A stretch of 64,000 nt of DNA from assembly GCF_900109575.1 (NCBI RefSeq), contig NZ_FOAF01000008.1:178714-242713 (forward strand), written 5' to 3'. The position numbers and the translations under genes are program-made. Under the pieces are notes generated by a model. That model saw only the letters and a list, made by a program, of their open reading frames with translations. It was not told the DNA's origin and did no database searches. The stretch's first letter is position 1, and every line of letters starts with the position of its first letter. Shown here piece by piece: positions 43,020-51,516 of the stretch. Source of the stretch: Olivibacter domesticus. GTDB lineage: Bacteria; Bacteroidota; Bacteroidia; Sphingobacteriales; Sphingobacteriaceae.

Positions 43020-43610
43020 TTGGCACCAAAAGAGAGTAAAGAAGAAGATATACGAAAACTAATACAGGGATGTATTAAACAGGATAGAAGTGCCCAAAAG
43101 GAACTCTACAGGTATTTCTATGCGCTTTCTATGGGGATTTGCCAACGTTATGCAAATAATAAAATCGACGCCTCCAGCATTATGAATGAGGGCTTTTATA
43201 AGGTATTTAAAAATATAAAAAAATATGATTTCACTAAACCTTTTACCGCATGGATTAGTCGAATTATGACTAACTCAGCAATTGATTTTTATCGAGCCAA
43301 TTTAAAATTCCTTAATAATGACGATATTATTGAGCATGATCATGTAGGGGCAGACAACTCCATTTACGAGAAAATAGATTATCAAGATCTTCTGGTAATG
43401 ATACAGAACCTTTCACCTGCATATCGGGCGGTCTTTAATTTGTATGCAATAGAAGGATATACACATGAGGAAATTGCAGATATTTTAAGAATTTCAATCG
43501 GGACATCAAAATCTAATCTTTTTAAAGCGCGTGCAAAATTAATGGAGATGCTTAAAAGATATGAAACGCAGCCGCCGTCAGTTTTAGGAGATATGGATTT
43601 TAACGAGTAA
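43020..43610 (+). CDS. Sigma-70 family (ECF-like) RNA polymerase sigma factor
   Basis: 196 residues from a TTG start. Region 2 is QKELYRYFYALSMGICQRYANNKIDASSIMNEGFYKVFKNI with the conserved NEGFYKVFKNI and FTAWISRIMTNSAIDFYR; region 4 has SPAYRAVFNLYAIEGYTHEEIADILRISIGTSKSNLFKARAKL, the standard helix-turn-helix. It should direct polymerase to a small regulon. A membrane protein with N-terminal cytoplasmic tail is encoded 5 bases downstream and is probably its partner/anti-sigma factor. The facing cytochrome/YceI operon is a plausible target but that is inference. Confidence 0.92.
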   Translation: MAPKESKEEDIRKLIQGCIKQDRSAQKELYRYFYALSMGICQRYANNKIDASSIMNEGFYKVFKNIKKYDFTKPFTAWISRIMTNSAIDFYRANLKFLNNDDIIEHDHVGADNSIYEKIDYQDLLVMIQNLSPAYRAVFNLYAIEGYTHEEIADILRISIGTSKSNLFKARAKLMEMLKRYETQPPSVLGDMDFNE

Positions 43611-43615
43611 GTGTG

Positions 43616-44779
43616 ATGGAAGAGAATAATATGGATAAACTATTCAAAAATGGATTGAAAAATCCAGAAATGCCTTTCGAAGAGGCAGATTGGATAGCTA
43701 TGGAGAAAAAACTCGATGCTGCGAGGGCGAAAAAAGTAAGGCTCATTTGGATGGTGTCATTGAGCGCGGCAGCGGCCATTATATTAGCATTTTTTATTGC
43801 TATATGGTTACCTGCGCCTTTCAATAAGCCTGTTATTGACGTAGTTAAAAAACAAGATAGCGTTAAGAAAATAATTTCTCCTCCAACGCCAACTCTTCCT
43901 TCCACAAAACAAGAGACTACAAATACAGAAAGCACAGGTCATGGTCTTTTCGTAGAAAAAGAATCCATTGATCATTTGGACAGGAATACCATTGAACAAC
44001 TAGATAAGAAATACGGTTTGATATACAGAGATACTTTACTTGCTCATGTGCAGACTGGAGAACCTATGTTGACGAAGGGGGGTGAATTTAATTCGATTCC
44101 AGTTTATGAAGAGCGTATTTTAAAGCCCGCAGTTGAACAGCCAAAAACCAAAGCATTGAGCAGACAAAAAAATAGATCATCATATCTTACTATTCTAGCG
44201 GCACCTGATTTAACCACTGTACAAGGTGCTGGTAATCCACAGGTAAGTCAAAATATAGGTATGCTGTATACTATGCCTTTAAGTAATAAATTTAGTGTTT
44301 CTGGCGGATTGCTATATGCAAAGAAAAACTATCATTCGCCATATAGTTTTTACAGGCCAAAAATACAAAGAAATTATGGGCTAACCCCGAGTCAGGTCGA
44401 CGCGGCTTGTGACGTACTGGATATTCCGATTGAATTGAATTATCAATTATATAGTAAACGAGCAACTCAGATTAAAATAAGTGCGGGTGTCTCAAGTTAT
44501 TTTATGTTAAGAGAGCAATATAAATTTAGCTATGATACGAGTAATCCAGATCAGCAAAACTTGCGTACGAACTATGAAATTAGAGGACAGAATAATCACC
44601 TTTTTGGAGTAGCTAACATCTCTGCTACATTTGAACAGGAATTGAATAATAATATCACTATAGGCGTAAGACCATTTATAAAGCTACCGTTAACAGGAAT
44701 CGGCTATGGTCAGACCAAACTGGAGTCTAAGGGATTGGCCGTTTCCGTAGGCTTCAAGCTTGGTAAAAGGGCTAAGTAG
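43616..44779 (+). CDS. Membrane protein with beta-barrel-like C-terminus, sigma-factor partner
   Basis: 387 residues from the ATG (a GTG one codon upstream is possible). The cytoplasmic N-terminal part (MDKLFKNGLKNPEMPFEEADW) precedes one membrane helix (IWMVSLSAAAAIILAFFIAIWLP, about residues 44-66), a Pro/Thr-rich linker and a C-terminal porin-like beta region (NKFSVSGGLLYAKKNY, ITIGVRPFIKLPLTGIGYG, VSVGFKLGKR). This inner-helix plus barrel-like layout is common next to ECF sigma genes in Bacteroidota and may sense the envelope and hold the sigma factor. Its stop codon TAG starts an octamer repeat array. Confidence 0.75.
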   Translation: MEENNMDKLFKNGLKNPEMPFEEADWIAMEKKLDAARAKKVRLIWMVSLSAAAAIILAFFIAIWLPAPFNKPVIDVVKKQDSVKKIISPPTPTLPSTKQETTNTESTGHGLFVEKESIDHLDRNTIEQLDKKYGLIYRDTLLAHVQTGEPMLTKGGEFNSIPVYEERILKPAVEQPKTKALSRQKNRSSYLTILAAPDLTTVQGAGNPQVSQNIGMLYTMPLSNKFSVSGGLLYAKKNYHSPYSFYRPKIQRNYGLTPSQVDAACDVLDIPIELNYQLYSKRATQIKISAGVSSYFMLREQYKFSYDTSNPDQQNLRTNYEIRGQNNHLFGVANISATFEQELNNNITIGVRPFIKLPLTGIGYGQTKLESKGLAVSVGFKLGKRAK

Positions 44780-44824
44780 TTGAGTAGGGAAATAGTTAAG
44801 TAGAGGAGTAGTTGAGTAGTTAAG
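44777..44824. repeat. Octamer repeat array, single arm
   Basis: Six 8-bp units in perfect register, every one starting with TAG: TAGTTGAG, TAGGGAAA, TAGTTAAG, TAGAGGAG, TAGTTGAG, TAGTTAAG. The first TAG is the stop codon of the upstream gene. No inverted arm is present. Confidence 0.85.
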
Positions 44825-44848
44825 TGTCTGTGGCAAGCCTAAAGCCAA

Positions 44849-45313
44849 CTAAGGGGCCTTCGTAAGTAAATATTCTACAAAAGTAGCTAAAATATAATCC
44901 CATCCTTCAGACGACGCCATCATCTCCTCATAAGTGTCACCTTCAGTGCCATGTTTTGAAAAATTTCTATGTTCCAATAAAATTTTAGTATATCCGTTTT
45001 CGTTGTTAAATGAAATTTCTACTTCACTAGCTCTTTCGGGATTAGGTTCAGGAGCCCTACTGGGGCCTATTTGCCAATAAAAAGTAATTGAGTTATCATC
45101 TATTTTCGTAATTCTTCCCCAATCACTCTGAAACCCATAAGGACCAATTTCAGTAAAAAATCCATTGACAATTGGATTTACCTTTAATGCTACCAATTGG
45201 TCTTGGGACCATGTGTACGCTTTAGGCCACCAATTCCCTAGGTCTTGTAGGAAAACCCTAAATGTTTTCTCGCTATCCGTGTCTACGATCACCTTTTTTT
45301 TAATGTCAGCCAT
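44849..45313 (-). CDS. SRPBCC (AHSA1-like) domain protein
   Basis: 154 residues, no signal. KKVIVDTDSEKTFRVFLQDLGNWWPKAYTWS begins the helix-grip fold, with the conserved segments GRITKIDDNSITFYWQIGP and YTKILLEHRNFSKHG, ending in WDYILATFVEYL. It belongs to the activator-of-Hsp90-ATPase-like SRPBCC branch, which binds small hydrophobic ligands; ligand unknown. It is encoded alone between the octamer array and the FadL-like porin terminator. Confidence 0.85.
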   Translation of the reverse strand: MADIKKKVIVDTDSEKTFRVFLQDLGNWWPKAYTWSQDQLVALKVNPIVNGFFTEIGPYGFQSDWGRITKIDDNSITFYWQIGPSRAPEPNPERASEVEISFNNENGYTKILLEHRNFSKHGTEGDTYEEMMASSEGWDYILATFVEYLLTKAP

Positions 45314-45544
45314 AACCGTAAATGATTGTTAACTTAATGATTATCCATGCGCTACAATACATTTTAACAAGTAATCGAGGCGATGGTTTTAATATTCTTA
45401 AGTCATAAGCATCTTCGAGGTACCCTTGAGATACAAAATACAGGGGTGTTAGGTAGGGCTAGGGGTACTAAAAGGATAGGTGAACCCTAGGTAAAGGTAC
45501 GCCATGGGTGGATAAAATGAGGACTTGACTTTTCTTTGAACAAT

Positions 45545-45587
45545 AAAAAAAGCTGCGGTTGATAAGTCATCAACCGCAGCTTTTTTT
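45545..45587. terminator. Strong bidirectional terminator
   Basis: GCTGCGGTTGAT (45552-45563) pairs exactly with 45569-45580 around AAGTC, flanked by a run of A on the left and T on the right, so it works on both strands. It follows the FadL-like gene on the minus strand. Confidence 0.9.
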
Positions 45588-45594
45588 ATTGCAA

Positions 45595-47172
45595 CTAGAA
45601 TTTTGCGCCAAATGTTAAAAAGACGTTATTACGCGTATTAGTTACGTTAGCAACGGGTGTACTTACCTCATAGTCGGCTGGAAGTGAGTAAGGGAAAGTA
45701 TCATACTTTTGTCTCCAGTTTTGATAAGTAGCATCTATATAATAGTTGCCGATCCTATATCCTAAACCACCAGAGATTGTTTGAGCAGAGTAATCTAAAT
45801 TTTTATAGGGATTACCAGAGTGGTTATAACCACCACGAATCATAAATTGCGGTGTGATCATATATTCGGCTCCAACTTTCAGATTTATTGCGCCTTGGTA
45901 AGCTGCAGAAATATCATCAGCATATTGCATATCAAGCGCATTATCGTCTGTTGTGATTTTCATGCTGGCATAATCTATGAACTCGATATCTGCACTAATT
46001 AATCCTTTACTTAATACAGCAGCTATACCACCATTTAAACGATAAGGCGAGCGAAAGTTATAATCGTATGTAAACGGTTCTTCTGGATATGTTAATGGAT
46101 CTCCCACAGGAGTTGAGCTGTTTGCTTGATAGTTTCTTACTTCAAAGAAATCACTGAAATCGCTGCTCATATTATACCAAGTAGGGGTTGTGGCAGAAAC
46201 ACCTAGTCGAATAATATCAGTTGGGCGATAAATTACACCCAATTTTACATTTACACCTGTTCCCCTGGTGTGAGTCCAATTTTCGTAATCATATTGATAG
46301 TCAGTATTTAAATACTTATTATAATTCTGGTACTCAGGGTGTGTTGGATCTAAAAATCTTGAACCTTCCGTTCCAACACCAAGCTGATTTCTGTAATTCG
46401 TAAGTGTGGCAGCGTCTATTAAATAACCATCTTCCTGATAAGCATGGTTGGTTCTGTAATCCATAGTAGAAATACCAACTGATGCACCTAAATATAGCTT
46501 ATTACTATAATTAGCACCAAATGAGAGGTTCGTTTCTGATTGGGAACCTCTCGTTTGGTTGAATATCCTTTGCGTATTATCAGGAACGGTCATAGGGTAA
46601 TAAGTAGTATTAGCACCGCTACCTGCAAAATCAACCAAGCCTGATTGCAGCCCGAAGTCACCAAAAACGCTATTGGCATCATAAGCTTCAATACTCATCA
46701 TGTCGGCCACACTACTCTCTGTATTATTACCTTGGTAGTTAAGTTTAGAATAAAAACTATTTGTTTTGTTATAACCTATACCCACATTAAAGTTAAGCCA
46801 TCCTGTTTCAAGATTGCTTCCTCTTGCTCTCATGTTTGGTAAGTTAAATACAATTCCAAGCTGATTTAGCCCAATGCGATCATAATTAGCATTTGTTTGA
46901 CTTCCGAAATAGGTTGCTTTATTACGATCTCCAAAATAATCGAGTGTTAAGCCGATATCCGAATTGTTAAAAAAGCCTAAGCCCGCAGGATTTCCTGATA
47001 TCGAACTTAAATCTCCACCCAATGCTGTTTGGGCATTTCCCATTGCTTTAAATCTGGCAGTGGCACCTTGTTCATATTGTGAAAAAAGAAGGCCTTCATC
47101 TATATTTTGAGCTTGGGATGTATAGGTGACTCCTAAAAGAAGGCACCATAGAGTAATCTTTTTGCTATTCAT
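45595..47172 (-). CDS. FadL/OMPP1-type outer-membrane transport protein
   Basis: 525 residues with a signal peptide (LWCLLLGVTYTSQAQ). The N-terminal hatch segment QYEQGATARFKAMGNAQTALGGDLSSISGNPAGLGFF is the family signature; the remainder alternates barrel strands and ends in aromatic residues (NNVFLTFGAKF). Members carry hydrophobic compounds such as fatty acids across the outer membrane. Bacteroidota paralogues are also frequently labelled as OMPP1. The substrate is not readable. It is monocistronic, with a strong terminator behind it. Confidence 0.9.
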   Translation of the reverse strand: MNSKKITLWCLLLGVTYTSQAQNIDEGLLFSQYEQGATARFKAMGNAQTALGGDLSSISGNPAGLGFFNNSDIGLTLDYFGDRNKATYFGSQTNANYDRIGLNQLGIVFNLPNMRARGSNLETGWLNFNVGIGYNKTNSFYSKLNYQGNNTESSVADMMSIEAYDANSVFGDFGLQSGLVDFAGSGANTTYYPMTVPDNTQRIFNQTRGSQSETNLSFGANYSNKLYLGASVGISTMDYRTNHAYQEDGYLIDAATLTNYRNQLGVGTEGSRFLDPTHPEYQNYNKYLNTDYQYDYENWTHTRGTGVNVKLGVIYRPTDIIRLGVSATTPTWYNMSSDFSDFFEVRNYQANSSTPVGDPLTYPEEPFTYDYNFRSPYRLNGGIAAVLSKGLISADIEFIDYASMKITTDDNALDMQYADDISAAYQGAINLKVGAEYMITPQFMIRGGYNHSGNPYKNLDYSAQTISGGLGYRIGNYYIDATYQNWRQKYDTFPYSLPADYEVSTPVANVTNTRNNVFLTFGAKF

Positions 47173-47253
47173 TTTGATAAGATTGGTAATACTTAATAGA
47201 TAATATATAAAGATAAACAGGTATTAGCTAAACGATTATTTTTTATTGGTCAA

Positions 47254-47304
47254 AAAAATAACCGACCGATTCAAAATAAATCTGATTACCCGTCGGTTAT
47301 TTTT
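47254..47304 (-). terminator. Terminator of the Trp/Gly-rich lipoprotein gene
   Basis: A 13-bp stem pairs 47254-47266 with 47292-47304 (core AACCGAC/GTCGGTT), with a 25-base loop and a T run on the minus strand. Confidence 0.75.
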
Positions 47305-47314
47305 GATTTAATAT

Positions 47315-48547
47315 CTATCTGCCACCGCGTCCGCCGCGAGCACCGCCGCCTCCGCCGCCACCGCGACTCATGCCGCCACCACTAAAGCCTCCTGAAGAAC
47401 GACTTGGAGAAGGAGTGTAAGATGGTCTAGAGCTCTGCGTACTTGGTCGTGAATAACTTCCACTAGGCCTTGATGTTGGCCTTGAGCCACTGCTTGGCCT
47501 GCTTATTGATCCAGATGGTCTTTGCATGCCAGATGGCCTATTATAATCGGGTCTTCCACCGGTGCTTGGTCTCACTGTTGACGGACGATATCCGCCACTT
47601 GGACGTCCAGATGTTCCAGGGCGCATTGACGAAGGTCTATTACCAGGTCTTGATTGACCTTCATACCTACCGTTTGCTCTATTATTCATGTCGCCATTGC
47701 TTCTTGAAATGCCTGACCTAGAACCCACACCTCTCGTACTGGAAACTCTACCGTTTGTCCTTGTGCCATATGAATTACGCGTATTACTCGTTCTAGAAGC
47801 ATATCTTCCATTTACACCAGCACTTGATCTAGTAATGGATGAACGACTATTTAAACGACTGCTATAACCTGGACGAGCAGCATAAGTGGCGCGACTAACG
47901 TAGCCACCACCCCAGCCCCAGCCAGGATAGCCCCAGCCGCCACCCCAGTAACCACCGCCCCAGCCCCAGCCAGCACCGTAGTATGAGTATGGACCCCACC
48001 AAGGAGAACCCCAGCCTCCCCATCCACCAGCATAGTAAGGGTTGCCCCAACGGCCACCCCAGCCGAAGCCTCCGCCCCAGCCCCAACCGCTACTCCAGCC
48101 AAAGCCAATACCTAGGCCACCGCCCCAGCCCCAGCCGCCACCATAGCTGTACCATGGGTCAAAAAATGGGTCGTAATAGGTCATCCCAGGCGTTGCATAT
48201 TGAAATCTATTGATGCGGTTCGCATATTCAGAATCACTGTATTCATCCGTATAAGCGTCTCCATAGCTATCAGCATAATCATCTTCGTAATAATTTCCAT
48301 TCTGATCAGCATATTGGTCGGCATAAGCAGTTGTATCCGAATCAGCGTATTCATCATAACCATCTGCAGGTGCTGCATATGCATCATAATAATCTGGACT
48401 GCGATAGGCTACTTCCCTCGCTTTACTCTTGCCCCCATAAACATCATCCTGAAAAGTATTTTGTGCATATTGAGGAGTAGCGCAAGCACCTAACGATAGG
48501 GCTCCTACTATCATAGCACCTTTTATAATTGATGGTTTACTTTTCAT
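47315..48547 (-). CDS. Low-complexity Trp/Gly/Tyr-rich lipoprotein
   Basis: 410 residues from the ATG giving MKSKPSIIKG; an upstream ATG (48604) would bury the signal peptide. Lipobox LGAC, then four compositional blocks: Tyr/Asp-rich (YADQYADQNGNYYEDDY), Trp/Gly-rich from about residue 135 to 215 (WGWGGG repeats, no charge), Ser/Arg/Thr-rich, and Ser/Pro/Arg (SGSRPTSRP) ending in a Gly/Arg-rich tail (GGGMSRGGGGGGGARGG). The order looks like a surface or adhesive lipoprotein with a sticky aromatic core and a basic tail. The DNA repeats that encode it make several overlapping frames look open. Confidence 0.75.
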   Translation of the reverse strand: MKSKPSIIKGAMIVGALSLGACATPQYAQNTFQDDVYGGKSKAREVAYRSPDYYDAYAAPADGYDEYADSDTTAYADQYADQNGNYYEDDYADSYGDAYTDEYSDSEYANRINRFQYATPGMTYYDPFFDPWYSYGGGWGWGGGLGIGFGWSSGWGWGGGFGWGGRWGNPYYAGGWGGWGSPWWGPYSYYGAGWGWGGGYWGGGWGYPGWGWGGGYVSRATYAARPGYSSRLNSRSSITRSSAGVNGRYASRTSNTRNSYGTRTNGRVSSTRGVGSRSGISRSNGDMNNRANGRYEGQSRPGNRPSSMRPGTSGRPSGGYRPSTVRPSTGGRPDYNRPSGMQRPSGSISRPSSGSRPTSRPSGSYSRPSTQSSRPSYTPSPSRSSGGFSGGGMSRGGGGGGGARGGRGGR

Positions 48548-48644
48548 TGTTTTTCCTTTCACTATAATTGTGGTTTTATATCTTTTAGACATACTTAAAT
48601 CCAAAAGGTTTAATAGGTAAACGGCTGTAAAAATGTATCTGCTA

Positions 48645-48677
48645 CAAAAATAATTTAATAATCCTTACATTCGCAAA
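48645..48677 (-). promoter_or_regulatory. Candidate promoter of the Trp/Gly-rich lipoprotein gene
   Basis: On the minus strand TTTG (48677-48674), 21 bases, then TATTTTTG (48652-48645). The -7 matches TAnnTTTG and the -33 is exact with a slightly long spacer. The leader is about 95 bases. Confidence 0.5.
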
Positions 48678-48684
48678 ATCACTG

Positions 48685-48692
48685 TAACTTTG
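48685..48692 (+). promoter_or_regulatory. Candidate -7 box for proS
   Basis: TAACTTTG matches TAnnTTTG, 79 bases before the proS ATG. The -33 is poor. Confidence 0.4.
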
Positions 48693-48770
48693 AGGCGATT
48701 TTAACATTTTTAACAAACTTTAACATTTACACTAGTTACAAAATACAAATATTATTCCAAACATACAACA

Positions 48771-50243
48771 ATGAGTAAAGGTATTACCAGTAGAAAAGAA
48801 GATTATTCACAATGGTATAATGAATTAGTAAATAAGGCTGATTTGGCTGAGCATTCGGCCGTGCGTGGATGTATGGTTATTAAGCCCTATGGCTATGCTA
48901 TATGGGAAAAAATGCAAGCTGCCTTAGACCAAATGTTTAAAGATACGGGGCATAGTAATGCCTATTTCCCTCTTTTCATTCCAAAGTCATTTTTTTCAAA
49001 AGAAGCTTCTCATGTAGAAGGTTTTGCTACCGAATGCGCCGTTGTGACACATTACCGTCTAAAAAATGACGGAGCTGGAAAGATTGTAGTGGATGAGGAT
49101 GCTAAATTAGAAGAAGAACTTATTGTACGTCCAACCTCAGAAACTATTATATGGAATACCTACAAAGGATGGATTCAATCCTATCGTGATTTACCTATTT
49201 TAGTAAATCAATGGGCGAACGTAGTGCGCTGGGAGATGCGGACGCGTTTATTTCTCCGTACAGCTGAATTCTTGTGGCAAGAAGGTCATACAGCACATGC
49301 CACGGAGGAGGAAGCAATTAAGGAAACGGAACAGATGCTCGACGTATATGCTACATTTGCCGAAAAATGGATGGCACTACCGGTTGTTAGAGGGCGGAAA
49401 ACTGAAAATGAACGTTTTGCTGGTGCCCTAGATACTTACTGTATTGAAGCGCTTATGCAAGATGGAAAAGCGCTCCAAGCAGGTACTTCCCATTTCCTCG
49501 GCCAGAATTTTGCAAAGGCTTTTGATGTAAAATTTACATCGAAGGAAGGTAAATTAGATTATGTATGGGCAACATCTTGGGGAGTATCTACCCGCCTAAT
49601 GGGTGCACTTATTATGGCGCATTCGGACGATGCTGGTTTGGTTCTACCGCCAAAATTGGCTCCGATACAAGTTGTTATTGTACCGATTTATAAGACAGAA
49701 GAGGAAAGTAAACAGATTGGAGAATTGGTAGATAAGCTTACCTCCGAGTTAAAACAGAAAGGGATCTCTGTTAAATATGACGATCGGGATACACAGCGCC
49801 CGGGATTTAAATTTGCCGAATGGGAATTAAAAGGCGTACCGGTAAGGATAGCTCTTGGAGCCCGCGACTTACAGAATGGTACGGTGGAATTGGCTAGGCG
49901 AGATACCCAAACAAAAGAGACCGTTTCGAGTGAAGGTTTAGCTGACCGAATTGAAAATCTTTTGGCAGATATTCAGCAAAGTATTTTTGAAAAGGCATTA
50001 GCTTATAAAAATGAGCGAATTATTGAAGTTAATTCTTATGAAGAGTTCAAGGAAGTCTTAGCAGGTGAGGGTGGTTTTATTTCGGCTCACTGGGACGGTA
50101 CCGTAGAAACGGAAAAGCGAGTGAAAGAAGAAACCAAAGCAACTATCCGTTGCATTCCACTCAACAATAAATTAGAAGATGGTACGTGTATATTTACAGG
50201 AAAACCCTCTAAACAACGGGTATTATTTGCTAAAGCTTATTAA
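48771..50243 (+). CDS. proS: Prolyl-tRNA synthetase, archaeal/eukaryote-type
   Basis: 490 residues. Class II motifs: [14 protein letters not shown] near the start (motif 1 region), [13 protein letters not shown] (motif 2, RPTSE) with [25 protein letters not shown], and the C-terminal HGTH-like anticodon domain. The short form without the bacterial editing insertion, plus a C-terminal zinc-like extension ([28 protein letters not shown]), makes it the archaeal/eukaryote-type ProRS that is standard in Bacteroidota. It charges tRNA-Pro. Confidence 0.96.
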   Translation: MSKGITSRKEDYSQWYNELVNKADLAEHSAVRGCMVIKPYGYAIWEKMQAALDQMFKDTGHSNAYFPLFIPKSFFSKEASHVEGFATECAVVTHYRLKNDGAGKIVVDEDAKLEEELIVRPTSETIIWNTYKGWIQSYRDLPILVNQWANVVRWEMRTRLFLRTAEFLWQEGHTAHATEEEAIKETEQMLDVYATFAEKWMALPVVRGRKTENERFAGALDTYCIEALMQDGKALQAGTSHFLGQNFAKAFDVKFTSKEGKLDYVWATSWGVSTRLMGALIMAHSDDAGLVLPPKLAPIQVVIVPIYKTEEESKQIGELVDKLTSELKQKGISVKYDDRDTQRPGFKFAEWELKGVPVRIALGARDLQNGTVELARRDTQTKETVSSEGLADRIENLLADIQQSIFEKALAYKNERIIEVNSYEEFKEVLAGEGGFISAHWDGTVETEKRVKEETKATIRCIPLNNKLEDGTCIFTGKPSKQRVLFAKAY

Positions 50244-50254
50244 TTTTTGTCGGT

Positions 50255-50314
50255 TGCCAGTTACCAGTTGTGCGTATATCTACTGGTAACTTACAACTCA
50301 CAGCTCACAACTAG
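50255..50314. repeat. Heptamer repeat array, two inverted arms
   Basis: Left arm units of 7 bp, TGCCAGT, TACCAGT, TGTGCGT (50255-50275). Right arm units ACTGGTA, ACTTACA, ACTCACA, GCTCACA, then ACTAG (50282-50314). The arms are reverse-complement types. The array fills the gap between proS and the transsulfuration enzyme, which a longer in-frame start would otherwise translate. Confidence 0.7.
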
Positions 50315-50321
50315 AAAAGAG

Positions 50322-51464
50322 ATGAAATTCGCAACAAAAGCCATACACGCAGGGCAGCATCCGGACCCTACAACAGGCGCGGTGATGACGCCTATTTATC
50401 AAACATCCACTTACTGGCAAAAATCGCCTGGCGACCATCAAGGGTACGAGTACTCCCGAGGTACAAACCCTACGCGTAAAGCGCTCGAAGATTGTATAGC
50501 ATCGTTGGAAAACGCGCAATTCGGCTTGGCATTTTCGAGTGGAATGGCAGCTACTGATACCGTGTTAAAGCTATTACGCCCTGGCGATGAAGTGATAACA
50601 GGAAACGATTTGTATGGAGGCTCATACCGTATTTTTACAAAGGTATTTGAGAACTACGGAATTAAATTTCATTTTATAGATCTAAATAACCCTGAAAATA
50701 TAAAGCAATATCTTTCCGATAAGACGAAGCTTATTTGGATCGAAACGCCCACTAATCCTACCATGCAGATTATTGATATCGCTGCTGTTGGAGCAATTGC
50801 AAAAAATGCCGGTGTTCTATATGTGGTGGATAATACCTTTGCCTCCCCTTACTTACAGAATCCTATCGATCTGGGCGCGGATATTGTGATGCATTCTGTT
50901 ACAAAATATATAGCAGGACATAGTGATGTAGTGATGGGAGCTTTGGTGACAAATAATGAGGACCTTTATAAACAGTTGTTTTTCTATTACAATGCCTGTG
51001 GAGGAACTCCAGGGCCTCAAGATAGTTTCCTAGCGCTACGAGGCATCAAAACACTGCATTTAAGAATGAAGGCCCATTGTGAAAATGGCCGACAGGTGGC
51101 TACTTACTTAAAAAGCCATCCACGTATAGAAAAAATTTATTGGCCTGGATTTGAAGATCATCCGAATCATGCTATTGCCAGAAAACAGATGCGCGACTTT
51201 GGTGGAATGATTTCTATTGTGTTAAAAAATGCTTCATTGGAAGATACCTTTAAAGTAGCATCCTCTTTTCAGGTTTTTACACTCGCAGAATCTTTAGGGG
51301 GTGTAGAATCTTTAATAAATCATCCAGCTACCATGACACATGGTTCGATACCTAAAGAGGTACGAGAAAAAGTTGGAGTAGTTGATAACTTAATCCGTAT
51401 TAGTGTGGGTGTAGAAGATATTGAAGATCTTTTGAAAGATTTGGAGCAGGCATTGAATAGTTGA
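50322..51464 (+). CDS. Cys/Met metabolism PLP enzyme (cystathionine gamma-synthase/lyase family)
   Basis: 380 residues from the ATG giving MKFATKAIHAGQHPDPTTGAV; an upstream in-frame start would translate the heptamer repeat and is rejected. PLP fold I family: YQTSTYWQ, YEYSRGTNPTR (PLP phosphate), FSSGMAA, IETPTNPTMQ, VVDNTFASPYLQNP and the PLP lysine in HSVTKYIAGHSD. TLAESLGGVESLINHPATMTH is the substrate end. Both cystathionine gamma-synthase (methionine synthesis) and gamma-lyase (reverse transsulfuration) fit; the sequence does not decide by eye. The last codons lie inside an octamer repeat array. Confidence 0.88.
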   Translation: MKFATKAIHAGQHPDPTTGAVMTPIYQTSTYWQKSPGDHQGYEYSRGTNPTRKALEDCIASLENAQFGLAFSSGMAATDTVLKLLRPGDEVITGNDLYGGSYRIFTKVFENYGIKFHFIDLNNPENIKQYLSDKTKLIWIETPTNPTMQIIDIAAVGAIAKNAGVLYVVDNTFASPYLQNPIDLGADIVMHSVTKYIAGHSDVVMGALVTNNEDLYKQLFFYYNACGGTPGPQDSFLALRGIKTLHLRMKAHCENGRQVATYLKSHPRIEKIYWPGFEDHPNHAIARKQMRDFGGMISIVLKNASLEDTFKVASSFQVFTLAESLGGVESLINHPATMTHGSIPKEVREKVGVVDNLIRISVGVEDIEDLLKDLEQALNS

Positions 51465-51516
51465 GTAGTTAAAGGGTTAACTATTTCCCTATTCAACGAC
51501 TTAACCAATTAACAAT
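51453..51516. repeat. Octamer repeat array, palindromic, overlapping a coding end
   Basis: Eight 8-bp units in one unbroken register (64 bases): TTGAATAG, TTGAGTAG, TTAAAGGG, TTAACTAT, TTCCCTAT, TCAACGAC, TTAACCAA, TTAACAAT. The first units are reverse-complement type to the later ones, so it can fold back. It begins inside the last codons (LNS) of the upstream enzyme and ends at the next gene's start. Confidence 0.85.

Noticed and set aside
44777..44824. Simple microsatellite from strand slippage
   Set aside because: Units differ at many positions while keeping exact period, and the same type recurs at several separate loci with inverted arms. Slippage alone would give near-identical units.
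47850..48490. Several Gly-, Ile- or Met-rich frames on both strands inside the Trp/Gly-rich lipoprotein gene
   Set aside because: They arise from the repetitive GG(C/T)TGGGG-type codons of the lipoprotein. Only the annotated frame has a signal peptide and lipobox.
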